Assembly: GCF_004358325.1 (NCBI RefSeq)
Contig: NZ_CP037940.1
Coordinates: 868,001-932,000 of the forward strand
From: Periweissella cryptocerci
Lineage (GTDB): Bacteria > Bacillota > Bacilli > Lactobacillales > Lactobacillaceae
Direction: 5' to 3'
DNA: 64,000 bases
Positions 37,246 to 45,876 of the stretch are shown in pieces. The position numbers and the translations under genes were made by a program. Position 1 is the first letter of the stretch. Every line of letters begins with the position of its first letter. The notes under the pieces were generated by a model, which was given only the letters and a program-made list of their open reading frames with translations, did not search any database and was not told the origin of the DNA.

Positions 37246-38398
37246 CAGTGGCACCTCCTCCGGGATGTACAAACTTACTTAGCTCATCATGAGTGTGTAG
37301 TATTTTATCTTCCGGTACGTTTAATGCACGGGCAAATTCAATTGCAGCTTGCTTTCGTTGTTTTGCCGTACCAACTTCCATTTGTCGTTGTAATTTAAGA
37401 AGTTGTTGACACTCTTCAATTACATTTTGAATTATTTTTTTCATCTCTCGATCAATTAACTTGGCATTACGCTGATATTCATTTTCAATATCATTAGCAA
37501 ACCCATTATCTAATTCATATGTTTTTGTATGCATCAGCTCAATATAAATCACATTAGTTCTAATCACTTTACAAATTTTTTTTAAGTCATTTAGACTGAA
37601 TTTTGACCAATCCACCTTTTTGAATTGTTTAGGTGATAGTTGAGTGGCAACTATCACCGTATTCGCTATTCCAAGTGATATAGATGTACCAGCGTGCACA
37701 TATGATGAATTCATCAATAAACCTGTTGTTCCAACAATTGGTCTTAATGAATACCATTTTAACCAATCCACCTTATCTTTGATTAATCCTTCATGATTTG
37801 AAAGATAGCTCTTAGCAGGTGGAAGTCCAGGAACAATATCAAAATTTGCTTCGTAACGAACAATATCAATCATCCAAGTTATGTCACTAGCAAAATCAAC
37901 ATCGCCCACTCTTGGACTGCCAAATGTCACAACGTTAATACGCTTACGGTCAACTCCGTGATTCACTAACATCCGTGCGAATATTTGTGCCATTGCTCCG
38001 CCCTTACTGTGTCCAGTAATTAATATGCGCTTCTCGCTATTATCAATTTGTTGAAACACTTCCCATAATCGTGAATCGAGTGCTCTTACGGCTTGATAAA
38101 AACCTGTATGAACTCTTCCCTCGCCCTCAGCAAACCTGACAAGCTTGATTTTGACATTGTTTTTCCAATCATCCCAACTTTTCGTGCCTTTAAATGAAAT
38201 CACTATTAGGTCTTTTGTTTCACCGATTAATCCATGGTGAATACCCTGAGATGAGAATGCGCTGACATCGGAATTGAATCCCGCTTCTAAATAATTTATG
38301 TGTTTCTTGTAATCAGGTGATAGCACTTGATTATCTTCAATTGACTTTGCTAACCATGAAGCGTGAAAGCCAACAGATTTGATTTGTTTTCCGTTCAT
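37226..38398 (-). CDS. Class 3 lipase with helical C-terminal domain
   Basis: 390 residues from the ATG at 38398, preceded by AGGAG. The alpha/beta-hydrolase domain (about 20-225) has VISFKGTKSWDDW (oxyanion region), the nucleophile elbow ITGHSKGGAM, TFGSPRVGD and a catalytic-aspartate segment ANFDIVPGLPP, with SYVHAG nearby for the histidine. These mark lipase class 3 (PF01764). No signal peptide. The C-terminal 120 residues are helical and ionic. N-terminal lipase plus C-terminal helical stalk recalls TslA-type type VII effectors, but an intracellular effector is equally possible. Coupled to the membrane protein downstream. Confidence 0.8.
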   Translation of the reverse strand: MNGKQIKSVGFHASWLAKSIEDNQVLSPDYKKHINYLEAGFNSDVSAFSSQGIHHGLIGETKDLIVISFKGTKSWDDWKNNVKIKLVRFAEGEGRVHTGFYQAVRALDSRLWEVFQQIDNSEKRILITGHSKGGAMAQIFARMLVNHGVDRKRINVVTFGSPRVGDVDFASDITWMIDIVRYEANFDIVPGLPPAKSYLSNHEGLIKDKVDWLKWYSLRPIVGTTGLLMNSSYVHAGTSISLGIANTVIVATQLSPKQFKKVDWSKFSLNDLKKICKVIRTNVIYIELMHTKTYELDNGFANDIENEYQRNAKLIDREMKKIIQNVIEECQQLLKLQRQMEVGTAKQRKQAAIEFARALNVPEDKILHTHDELSKFVHPGGGATDGQFFE

Positions 38399-38401
38399 CA
38401 A

Positions 38402-38725
38402 AAGAACTCCTCTCGCAGTAATATTCTTACTACCATTATCTCAACATTTAGTGAAGAAAATGAGTATCAAAGCTATCCTTGTATGAATATTCATCGAGAA
38501 AAGCCTTAAACATTATTGGTATATTCAGTTGACAGAAACATATCCCCACACGGATTGTTATATACAGAAGTTCGGTAATATGAAACATTGGCCATATGCC
38601 ATTGCACCTGTATCAATTACCGGAACTAATATGATCACTTCTGCATTAACAAATTGCATACAAAAACAGGCCACAAGAATTTAAACCGCAAACTCTTGTG
38701 ACCCGCTTAATATTTAATTTCTTAA
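38402..38725. other. Intergenic stretch, no gene supported
   Basis: About 320 AT-rich bases between the lipase and femX. An imperfect inverted repeat (AGTTCGGTA and TACCGGAACT, 38571-38638) encloses a 34-codon plus-strand frame without a ribosome binding site, which I do not accept. CACAAGA/TCTTGTG (38671-38700) may be a weak terminator for femX. Confidence 0.4.
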
Positions 38726-39751
38726 TTACATGCTATCTTTCGTGAATTCCTTATAGGTATCCGCATCAAAGACATAGTCAATTTCACCGATGTATTCAGT
38801 AATCTTGTTAGGATATGCGAAGCCTTGCTTGAAGTGGTACAAGCCATCAGTGTTATCGAAACCGAAGATACCACCCATGTCGTAGCGCTTCTTGCCGGTG
38901 TTCATCGCCCACTTAATCATTTCCCATTGAACTAATTGGGGTGCCATGAAGTTGCGCTTGATTTCAGTTGAGCCACCGTACATGTACCAAACCTTGTCGC
39001 CAAAGTTAAAGGCTATCGCGCCGGACAAGACATCCCCTTCGTGACGCGCAATGTAGATACGCATGATTGAATCTTCGGGGAAGGCTTCCAACATCCGGTC
39101 AAAGTATTCTGCCGGACGGTATGTGATGCCGTGGCGAATACTCATTTCTTTGTACGTTTCGTAGAACACATCCATCAATTCCTTCGAGTTACCACTTTCA
39201 ACTTCAACACCCTTGCGTTCGGCTAAACGGATGTTGTAGCGGGTCTTCTTGTGGAAAGTTGCGATTAATGATTCTTCGTCTTGATCAACTAAATCTAACA
39301 ACATGTTGAAACGAGGTTGAATCGTCGCGTGGGCGTTTTCAAGGCTCAAGTTCCGATTACGCATCGTGAAACCAAGCGCCTTCAATTCATTGTTTAATTC
39401 ATCTGAATAAACGACTTCAGGGTCAATCCGCAAGACCATTGTGTTAGCTGCTTCCAAAGCTGATTTAGCTTCATCAACTAAAGCTTTCAACAATTCAACA
39501 CTAAATTCATCCTTGAAAACGGGACCTTTACTTGCGTAGGCCAATTTCTTATCGTTTAAATTATTGATACTCAAGATTGAAAGACCGGCAACAATTTCGC
39601 CGGCATTTTCCACGTACACGTACATTGGTTGCCAGTTGGCTTTGGTCTTACCCCACCCCAAATCTTGGGTAACTGAGGAATAGTTTGCTGAGCGCACGAA
39701 ATCTTGATAACGAGCAACTTCAGCCGCATCGTTTAAATTTACAACAGGCAT
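38726..39751 (-). CDS. femX: FemABX-family aminoacyltransferase (FemX)
   Basis: 341 residues, two GNAT-like halves. The start MPVVNLNDAAEVARYQDFVR, VTQDLGWGKTKANW, AYASKGPV, LRIDPEV, KTRYNIRLAERKGVEV, KVWYMYGGST and DMGGIFGF follow the structure-solved Weissella viridescens FemX (335 residues) closely. That enzyme moves L-alanine from Ala-tRNA to the lysine of UDP-MurNAc-pentapeptide, the first residue of the wall cross-bridge. No helical-arm insertion is present, as expected for FemX rather than FemA. Single gene with its own presumed promoter. Confidence 0.92.
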   Translation of the reverse strand: MPVVNLNDAAEVARYQDFVRSANYSSVTQDLGWGKTKANWQPMYVYVENAGEIVAGLSILSINNLNDKKLAYASKGPVFKDEFSVELLKALVDEAKSALEAANTMVLRIDPEVVYSDELNNELKALGFTMRNRNLSLENAHATIQPRFNMLLDLVDQDEESLIATFHKKTRYNIRLAERKGVEVESGNSKELMDVFYETYKEMSIRHGITYRPAEYFDRMLEAFPEDSIMRIYIARHEGDVLSGAIAFNFGDKVWYMYGGSTEIKRNFMAPQLVQWEMIKWAMNTGKKRYDMGGIFGFDNTDGLYHFKQGFAYPNKITEYIGEIDYVFDADTYKEFTKDSM

Positions 39752-39843
39752 TTTTATATTCTTCCTAACTTTAAGTATTCAATACTCAATTATAGTAGTA
39801 AACCCACCCGATGTCATTAAATTGATGTGAGATTGTTAGAAAA

Positions 39844-40093
39844 ATGCGTACTTCTGTGTTTTGTTTTTTGCGATATTCGCTTTAGCGTATTGGCCACTAG
39901 TCGTGCTGCGGGTTGCGTTAGTCATTTGGTTTTTGTCGTTTGAATATTTTTGCCAACAAACCATACGCAAGAGGCGTTGAAATTGTTAGAAAACAAGAAA
40001 GTGTTCTTCACTAATTTTGAAGAACTAGAAAAAAATAAGTTAATTGTTTTGAGCGATAGCGGTCGTCGCCATATTGAATACGGAACAGAATAG
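39844..40093 (+). pseudogene. Frameshifted relic of a membrane protein gene
   Basis: Plus-strand frames overlap in order. MRTSVFCFL gives way to a hydrophobic segment (FFAIFALAYWPLVVLRVALV), then another frame with TQEALKLLENKKVFFTNFEE and NKLIVLSDSGRRHIEYGTE before a stop. The pieces look like one protein broken by two frameshifts. Family not recognised. It accounts for the gap between femX and the terminator at 40141. Confidence 0.45.
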
Positions 40094-40140
40094 GACAAAA
40101 GTTTGTTTCTATACTCAAATTCATAGTTATAAAAAACATA

Positions 40141-40183
40141 AGCCTGTCATATCCATTGTTTAAACGGATATGACAGGCTTTTT
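40141..40183. terminator. Strong intrinsic terminator
   Basis: AGCCTGTCATATCC (40141-40154) pairs perfectly with GGATATGACAGGCT (40166-40179), flanked by A- and T-runs. It serves the leftward gene at 40226 and could stop rightward transcription of the relic as well. Confidence 0.92.
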
Positions 40184-40225
40184 AGACACTTTTAAAAAGT
40201 TTTGCGGCGTCGTCATATATTTAGA

Positions 40226-40891
40226 TTAACAAACATCCTTCAGATACTTTTGTGGAACCCAATAGTATATTTTACCAATTTTTACCTTGTAGAGCGAATC
40301 CCAGTACGAATAGTAGTTGTCACCCAAGTACGGTACTTCCTTTGTTTTGGAATAATAGCGCATCTTAGTCGTCGATAGTTTCTTATTGGTCTTCAGTTTC
40401 TTAGCTTTTGGCAATTTTTTCTCTTGCGCTTTATTGCCTTTGATGATGTATCCTTTTGCATTTTTCTTCAATCTAAAATTATGACTTTCGTTGACAACTC
40501 CTGAAATGGCATTTCGCCACCCATTCTCCATTGACGAAGCAGGTATATAAAAGACCCATTCAGGTTGATAAATTACGCCGTAATATTTTTTTCCTTTGAA
40601 AGTCACGCATTCGTTCACCTTCCAATTAATCACCGAAATTTGTTCTAGCAAATCAGTTTTTTTATTAAGGTCCACGAGAGCGGAGGGATCTATACCTCCT
40701 AAGTTATAGCCCCAGTACACGTTTTTTAACTTCGAACCGGCCTTAACATGCATTTTTTTTGCCTTTTTGTATGTGGTAACTTTACGATTTATGCCATTGT
40801 TTGTGGTGCTTGCAGAAATACCGAACGGCGACACAACAACAGAGCCAAGCAACGTAATACATAATATAATCTTAAATATTTTCTTGTTCAT
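40226..40891 (-). CDS. Secreted lysine-rich SH3/GW-like protein, unknown
   Basis: 221 residues from the ATG at 40891 (AAAGGTG seven bases upstream). A signal peptide (about 1-27, cleaved at ISA-ST) is followed by a strongly basic mature protein with many Lys-Tyr-Tyr and Trp motifs. The end, YKVKIGKIYYWVPQKYLKDV, is like the SH3-type or surface-layer-associated domains of lactobacilli that bind wall polymers. A leader RNA with a terminator hairpin lies directly upstream. A similar leader precedes the gene at 43102-44064. Confidence 0.65.
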   Translation of the reverse strand: MNKKIFKIILCITLLGSVVVSPFGISASTTNNGINRKVTTYKKAKKMHVKAGSKLKNVYWGYNLGGIDPSALVDLNKKTDLLEQISVINWKVNECVTFKGKKYYGVIYQPEWVFYIPASSMENGWRNAISGVVNESHNFRLKKNAKGYIIKGNKAQEKKLPKAKKLKTNKKLSTTKMRYYSKTKEVPYLGDNYYSYWDSLYKVKIGKIYYWVPQKYLKDVC

Positions 40892-40908
40892 AATCTTCAC
40901 CTTTCTAA

Positions 40909-40976
40909 ATAAAAAACGCCAACAAAAAGATAGACTCATCTTCCCGTTGACGTTCAGCTAGTATTCAAATTATCCC
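40909..40976 (-). ncRNA. Leader RNA or small RNA with terminator, copy 1
   Basis: Read leftward, a TATAAT (40989-40984) is followed by AGGGATAATTTGAATAC. The stem ACGTCAACGGGAAGAT pairs with ATCTTTTTGTTGGCGT (40953-40938 with 40931-40916, allowing G-U pairs) and ends in a T6 run. The ribosome binding site of the secreted protein follows ten bases later. A homologue lies at 44176-44250. Confidence 0.6.
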
Positions 40977-41189
40977 TAACATGATTATATCAAACATCAC
41001 CTTCCGTATACCGTTTCAAACTCTTCTATGAATTAAGAATCTAATGCGTAGGAACTTTGCTACACCTAGTGTTCTATGTCACTCTTCATTTGTTTATTTG
41101 TAAACTCAGGACTAAAAAAAGCGGCCATGAACGTCGTCAAATCAGCCTTATCAGCATTTGAAATTCTCAAAAAGGAGCTTAACAAATGA

Positions 41190-41315
41190 TAATCAATGTA
41201 TTATACTAGTATATGTACTCGATTAGTATTTTGAATCCCCCCGATTCTAATTGAAGCTATCGGCTACACCCCCTTGCGACCACAGGAATTTTCCCAATCC
41301 TTGTGGTCGCTTTTT
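41190..41315 (+). ncRNA. Possible small RNA ending in a strong terminator
   Basis: A TATTATACT-like promoter (about 41199-41210) is followed by about 70 bases with C-rich runs. A perfect terminator follows, GCGACCACAGGA with TCCTTGTGGTCGC (41276-41310, one mismatch) and a T5 run. No reading frame with a ribosome binding site lies between. The layout recalls antisense RNAs of type I toxin-antitoxin loci, but no toxin is visible. Confidence 0.35.
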
Positions 41316-41387
41316 GTTGTCTGCAGATTTTCAGGGGAGTGGGACAAATGGTGGGCTGGTATTATAATGTCGCACTTAGCGCATAAT

Positions 41388-41433
41388 AAAAAGGCTCCAA
41401 GTCAGTTAAATCGCCTAACTTGCTTGGAGCCTT
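41388..41433 (+). terminator. Intrinsic terminator hairpin, orphan
   Basis: AAGGCTCCAAG pairs with CTTGGAGCCTT, with an inner AGTTA/TAACT stem. No intact gene feeds it. The small frame across this region (41274-41489) is made of hairpin sequence. Confidence 0.7.
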
Positions 41434-41532
41434 CAGGTTTTCTGCCGGTGGACCGTTTTTTACTTAATCGAAGCTATGGTAAAAGTTAAATCTGGATGCC
41501 GCAAAACATATAATTTGATATCTCGATCTCAT

Positions 41533-41723
41533 TCACTTCACAAACTTGTCATTCTCAATTATTTCACGTTGCTTTTTTTGAACGAAATAGTCTTTTACTT
41601 TTACGAGAAATTTGAATTTATCATCATCAATATCGGAATTCAATAAATATGTTATCTCATCATTGTCAAACTTTCAAATTGATCATATAGTTCATTAATT
41701 TTCTGATTTCCTGGACTGACCAT
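41533..41723 (-). pseudogene. Frameshifted small gene, unknown
   Basis: From an ATG at 41723 with GGGGGA upstream, the minus strand gives MVSPGNQKINELYDQFES. After a one-base shift it continues DNDEITYLLNSDIDDDKFKF and LVKVKDYFVQKKQREIIEND to a stop. Together they would form a 60-65-residue acidic helical protein, a size usual for bacteriocin immunity-type or regulatory proteins. The family is not recognised. The shift is near a T/A run and could also be a sequencing error. Confidence 0.45.
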
Positions 41724-41840
41724 ATATATCCCCCTCACTTTTGAACATCATATGAGGTTTTCATTATATATTATTTTAAGTAGCATCATTCGGATTTAAT
41801 CTAAATGTATCGGTACCTCGGATATAAAAACGGAGTTCCA

Positions 41841-42470
41841 TCACCGTTCAAGCCGTAGTAGCTGTCCCACCTGAATTGCATTCGGATTCTTAATTCCGTT
41901 CAGCTTAACTAGGTTCGCCACACTCGTTTTATATTTGGCGGCGATTGCGGACAACGTATCACCACGCTTAACCCGATACGTTGCTGTTTTGCCATTGGCA
42001 GCACTTGTTCCCAAATCATCGTGCACGCTATCTGGCTTCAAAAACAACGCCACTTCTGCTTCACGCCGACGCTTCAGTCCTAGCAAAACAACGCCACCAG
42101 CACGGTTAAACCGCAACATTTGGGCACTAGCGGCGGTCCATTTGCCTTGGTTCAAGTAGTCGAGCAGCCACGTCCCCTTCAAAATGTGAGGACCCAAATT
42201 AAAATGAAAACTGACTAATGCATCGAACTGATTTTGGTTCAATTTAACGCGAATATACTGATAAATGCCCGCCGCATGCGTCTTCACATCCGCGTCCAAA
42301 TACGCATTCGCTTGCGCCGGCGTAATGATCATCCCCCGCTTGACGCCTTGCGTGTGCCCGTACCCAATCGTCCACACCCCAACACTATCCTGATACGCCT
42401 GTAACCGCAAGCCTTCAAACTGCTGCAGTAGTTTGCGCCCATTGGCACTTAATTTTAGCTTTTCATTCAT
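41841..42470 (-). CDS. GH24 lysozyme with C-terminal LysM, no signal peptide
   Basis: 209 residues. The muramidase domain (about 8-145) has the phage T4-type catalytic block, [20 protein letters not shown] followed by GHT, with the catalytic glutamate at residue 19. [21 protein letters not shown] region and [19 protein letters not shown] follow. A LysM repeat covers about 164-208, [20 protein letters not shown] to VGQLLRLER, for wall binding. No signal peptide is visible, so release would need a holin, lysis or non-classical export, as for phage endolysins. No other phage gene is nearby, so it may be a domesticated endolysin. Confidence 0.9.
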   Translation of the reverse strand: MNEKLKLSANGRKLLQQFEGLRLQAYQDSVGVWTIGYGHTQGVKRGMIITPAQANAYLDADVKTHAAGIYQYIRVKLNQNQFDALVSFHFNLGPHILKGTWLLDYLNQGKWTAASAQMLRFNRAGGVVLLGLKRRREAEVALFLKPDSVHDDLGTSAANGKTATYRVKRGDTLSAIAAKYKTSVANLVKLNGIKNPNAIQVGQLLRLER

Positions 42471-42710
42471 GCTCCCACCTCGTATTCCATAATTTCACCA
42501 GCTAATTCCCGCCGGCGGTGTTTTTTCTTCTTATATATAAAGTCAATTCATCACCGGAAAATGCGCCACCTTTTTTGTTTTTGCCAAAATTAGTTTGCAT
42601 TTGGTAAATTCCGTAATCACCAGCGCAATGTTATCCACAGCTCAAAATAATCGGGCAACTCAAAAAGACACAGGTTATCCACACCCATGTCTTCTTTTAT
42701 ATTCTGTTTA

Positions 42711-43094
42711 TTCTAACGTGGAATTGTCGTTTCTGTACTTTTCAATCATCGAATTACTGGGGTTCTATTGTCATTGTTTATTTCCATGCCACTGCGCCTA
42801 TGATTGGTACCTATTTTCCGCTAGTCTTGAAAATTATTCCCAACTAACGGAGTGCCAGCAAATTGCTTGGCGGGCGCAGCCTTCACACCGCGACTGGGGG
42901 AATATGTGTGCAGCACATATTCCCGCTGAGGATAAGATGAGGAGTCTAGGGAATTTATTCCCGTAGAGTCCCAGCTTGTCCGAGTTTGCTAAGACCGCTT
43001 TTTGGCTTAGCAATGAGCTTCCAGCGCAGTGCGCCAAGTAATTTGCTGGCACGGAGTGGCCACTTTTATTCAAACTCAGGTCAGACAGAATAGC
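42711..43094. mobile_element. Dispersed three-hairpin element, full-length copy D
   Basis: About 384 bases from the left end TTCTAACGTGGAATTG to the right end GTCAGACAGAATAG. The left arm (42711-42840) is nearly identical to that of copy E. Hairpins are GGGAATATGTG/CACATATTCCC, GGATAAG/CTTGTCC with inner stem, and TTGCTAAG/CTTAGCAA. It ends eight bases before the stop codon of the gene at 43102. Reading frames across it are not genes. Confidence 0.85.
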
Positions 43095-43101
43095 CACATT
43101 C

Positions 43102-44064
43102 TTAGTTAAGCAAATCATCATAATACTTAATCACAGCGGTGTCCTTACTTACAGCGAACACTTTGTCAGTTGTAACCGTGTCGTCACTACCGTCATATGA
43201 ATATGTGTAGTTAAATAATTCCTCCTCGCCCGTGCCATCATATTGCTCCCGCGAATTAATGGTGCGTTGGTACACAGTCCCATCGTCGCTAAATAAGTAA
43301 TATGAAATCGGCATTTTCTTCCCCTGCTTCGTAAGGGTGTTTGCAAGCTTTTCATTGGGGTAAAATACCGCCATATCAAGCCCCCGTGGCGAATCAGCTG
43401 CACCGTGGCCATACATTTGTAAATCGCCATTTACCGTGTTGGCGATTACCGACGTGGCGCCTTGATAATCGGCCAAGTCTTCACCAGTTTCAAAGCTCAA
43501 ATCCAAGTTCGCGAGTTTTCCTCGCGCAACGAGGAAATTTTCTAGCTTAGCCTTGTTTGAATACGAGAGTGTACTTTTTGGGCTATCTGCCGCGTCCGAA
43601 TTTTTCGTCGCATCGTCAGCGGTAGCCTGAGCCGCTGCTTCTGAGGCCGCCCGCGCAACCTCTGCGGAATTGCTCTTGGCGGCTGCTTCGGATGAGGCTG
43701 CCACCGAGCTAGCCACACTGGCATCATTTTTTTCGGCTGCCACACTCGCATCGTGTTTGGCTTGCTGACTAGAGTTCAGACTCGCAATGTTGGTTGCCGA
43801 TTGTTGTTTCACATTTTGTTCGTGCACATAGACGATTAGTCCTACAAAAATACCAATAACTAAAATTGAACCACCAATAATTGCTGCAATTATTTTTTTC
43901 CGTTTATCCGCTTGTGCCAAATTTTCCAAATGTACCTTTTCGTTGGATTCCCACCGTTGATAGTCTTTGGCGGCCGCCGTACTATCATCAGGATTTAGCA
44001 TTTTGAACTCTTGCAGCTTGCGCGTTTTTTCCGCTTCATTGATTTTAAATCGATCGCTTGCCAT
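43102..44064 (-). CDS. Membrane-anchored extracellular protein with Ala/Ser linker
   Basis: 320 residues from the ATG at 44064, which follows AAGGAGG by seven bases. The frame extends upstream but without a ribosome binding site. A charged cytoplasmic N-terminus (about 1-58) is followed by one helix (KIIAAIIGGSILVIGIFVGL), a long Ala/Ser/Asp-rich coiled linker (about 90-160) and a C-terminal domain of about 150 residues with YGHGAADSPRGLDMAVFYPN. This looks like the membrane-anchored DUF4767/DUF5067-type surface proteins of lactobacilli, but no family is certain. A leader RNA lies upstream. Confidence 0.65.
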   Translation of the reverse strand: MASDRFKINEAEKTRKLQEFKMLNPDDSTAAAKDYQRWESNEKVHLENLAQADKRKKIIAAIIGGSILVIGIFVGLIVYVHEQNVKQQSATNIASLNSSQQAKHDASVAAEKNDASVASSVAASSEAAAKSNSAEVARAASEAAAQATADDATKNSDAADSPKSTLSYSNKAKLENFLVARGKLANLDLSFETGEDLADYQGATSVIANTVNGDLQMYGHGAADSPRGLDMAVFYPNEKLANTLTKQGKKMPISYYLFSDDGTVYQRTINSREQYDGTGEEELFNYTYSYDGSDDTVTTDKVFAVSKDTAVIKYYDDLLN

Positions 44065-44175
44065 GTCAATACCTCCTTCACTATCGCTATTACCTGCAAA
44101 TTTTGTGGTTCCCGTCCGTATTCGCAGGTTCAGTTCTGTCCGCTCGCCAAATGCATTTACCTGTGCCAACGGAAC

Positions 44176-44250
44176 AAAAAAAGCCAACAGCAAACATTAC
44201 CACCTTGGTAACATCTTCCCGTTGACGTCTACTTGTATTCAATTGTTCCC
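44176..44250 (-). ncRNA. Leader RNA or small RNA with terminator, copy 2
   Basis: Read leftward, TAAAAT (44263-44258) is followed by AGGGAACAATTGAATAC, homologous to the 5' part of the RNA at 40909-40976. GTCAACGGGAAGATGTTACC pairs with GGTAATGTTTGCTGTTGGC and is followed by a T7 run. The gene start is about 110 bases further on. Confidence 0.6.
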
Positions 44251-44361
44251 TGACTATATTTTATCAAATCTGCCCGCAAATGTGTCGTTATAGCGACTTT
44301 CAGTTGATCACATCGTAACTATTAGTCATCCCGCTTGATCTGCTACGCTCAACCGTATTTT

Positions 44362-44544
44362 TCACCGTTTAAAATGCTTCTGGACGCTCCTAATAATTAT
44401 CATTCCAAGCAAGCCAATGAACAGATATACATTTTGGCCGCCGTGGTGATTCATCCAATGGTTGACTGGGGTAACCACAAAAATCACCGTGATTAAGATT
44501 AAGTAAAATAGCATATCGATGTTTTCTTTTAAAAATTTTGTCAT
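44362..44544 (-). CDS. Small two-helix membrane protein, unknown
   Basis: 60 residues with two hydrophobic segments (about 10-27 and 38-52) and a basic end (RSVQKHFKR). It starts in a normal context and stands alone. No family recognised. Confidence 0.5.
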   Translation of the reverse strand: MTKFLKENIDMLFYLILITVIFVVTPVNHWMNHHGGQNVYLFIGLLGMIIIRSVQKHFKR

Positions 44545-44598
44545 TATTTAGCCTTTCAAAAATTAGTAGTGACGCTGTGATAATTCTATTTTTACACG

Positions 44599-45072
44599 TT
44601 ACTCATGTGCTAGCAATTTTAGCATTTCATTTGCAGCTTTACTTTTGGGGGATTTTTCTAATATCCGTTTAGCATACTTTTCCGCTTCCATATCTGAAAG
44701 TAACTTTTCAGGAATATCATGAAAAAATAAAATGCCCTCCTGCAGGCGGATATTATCCGGTTCAAGTTGTATTGCTTTTTCCAGATGATGCAACGCCTGG
44801 TTATATGCACCTGCACGCAGCGGAAAAATATTGGTCAGTAGTACCGCGGCAACTTTATGTAATTCAGCAGTTTCGTTTCTGCGTAATAGTTCTTCTACGA
44901 CAAAGTACACCGAAATACTATCAAAGTCTGACAATTCATTCGCAGCTGATACCAAGATAGTGGTTGCACTTTCCACGTCTAAGTTAGCAACTAAATTTAC
45001 CGCACTTTCAAAATCACCGGCTTCAATTTGTTTAAGTAATTCGACACTTTCATAATCCTTGCTTGAACTCAT
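44599..45072 (-). CDS. TPR-like helical protein, unknown
   Basis: 157 residues, acidic and fully helical. A TPR-like unit near 90-125 (LRAGAYNQALHHLEKAIQLE) and another toward the end (YAKRILEKSPKSKAANEMLK) suggest a peptide-binding solenoid. It follows the unknown gene at 45098-45538 by 25 bases on the same strand, so the two form a small operon. Confidence 0.6.
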   Translation of the reverse strand: MSSSKDYESVELLKQIEAGDFESAVNLVANLDVESATTILVSAANELSDFDSISVYFVVEELLRRNETAELHKVAAVLLTNIFPLRAGAYNQALHHLEKAIQLEPDNIRLQEGILFFHDIPEKLLSDMEAEKYAKRILEKSPKSKAANEMLKLLAHE

Positions 45073-45097
45073 ATTTTATTTCACTTTCACGTAATTG

Positions 45098-45538
45098 TTA
45101 GTCATTGGCGTCCCTTTGCTTGGTAATGCCAACGGAGTAATTGTTAAAATTCGGTACTGCTATTGGTTTTGCCGTAATTTTCTTAATAACACCCAGCCAC
45201 GCCAACCAAATATGTTCTGCCGGTAACCCGTTTTCCAAGAATGCTAAACGTTTTAGGATTTCTTTTGCGTCTGCTTCTTCAGTATCGAGCCACCACGATT
45301 CCAAGAATGTATACATCGTACTATATGCTTTTAGGTCAAACACTTGCTGCTCAGATTTCTCAGACCAAATTTCCTCAAACTCACTCCAAATTGCAGGATC
45401 TGCCGGCAAATTTGTGGCAAAAACATCCGTCGCCATGGCACCTAATAAAATTGCTAACTCCTCGCCACCTGTCTTTTCGTAATAATTATTCAGAAAAGCG
45501 TTGCTTGCGATATATGCTAAATATAGTTCGTTTTCCAT
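45098..45538 (-). CDS. Conserved hypothetical helical protein
   Basis: 146 residues, acidic, helical, no membrane segment. Tryptophan-rich in the middle (AIWSEFEEIWSEKSEQQVFD) with LESWWLDTEEADAKEILKRL. Family not recognised. The size, acidity and pairing with a TPR-like protein resemble polymorphic-toxin immunity genes, but no toxin sequence is beside it. Confidence 0.5.
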   Translation of the reverse strand: MENELYLAYIASNAFLNNYYEKTGGEELAILLGAMATDVFATNLPADPAIWSEFEEIWSEKSEQQVFDLKAYSTMYTFLESWWLDTEEADAKEILKRLAFLENGLPAEHIWLAWLGVIKKITAKPIAVPNFNNYSVGITKQRDAND

Positions 45539-45699
45539 ATCATGTCTCCCGAAATTAATTTTCGCCGATTATTCGTTACTCGCCAGTTTTATTTGTTCAA
45601 CAACCCAAAACATAGAAAAAACACCTAATTCGTTCAGCAATCACGAACAATTCCACCATTTCAGCTTTCATTGTTTATTATCGCAAAACTGCGGACATA

Positions 45700-45731
45700 T
45701 AAAAAGCCCCAACTGCCTTAATCAGTTGGGG
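45700..45731. terminator. Intrinsic terminator
   Basis: GCCCCAACTG pairs with CAGTTGGGGG, with an A-run on the left. No gene ends close by on either strand; it lies beside copy H of the dispersed element. Confidence 0.6.
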
Positions 45732-45760
45732 GTTCCATCATACAAATAAGTACAACACAT

Positions 45761-45864
45761 TTATTCTAACGTGGGATTCTCACTTCTGTGCTTTTGCTGA
45801 TTTGAGCATTATACCTTACTAACGGAGTGGCCAATTTTATTCAAACTCACGTTAGACGGAATAG
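45761..45864. mobile_element. Dispersed element, internally deleted copy H
   Basis: Only 104 bases: left end TTATTCTAACGTGGGATTC, a short arm ending CTAACGGAGTGGCC, and right end CTCACGTTAGACGGAATAG. The three-hairpin core is missing and both terminal repeats remain, the usual form of a MITE deletion derivative. Confidence 0.8.
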
Positions 45865-45876
45865 AACCTTACGCAC

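Noticed and set aside
38572..38680. 34-codon plus-strand frame starting MKHWPYAIAP
   Set aside because: No ribosome binding site, and it lies within an inverted repeat.
41274..41489. 71-codon plus-strand frame
   Set aside because: It consists of two terminator hairpins read as protein.
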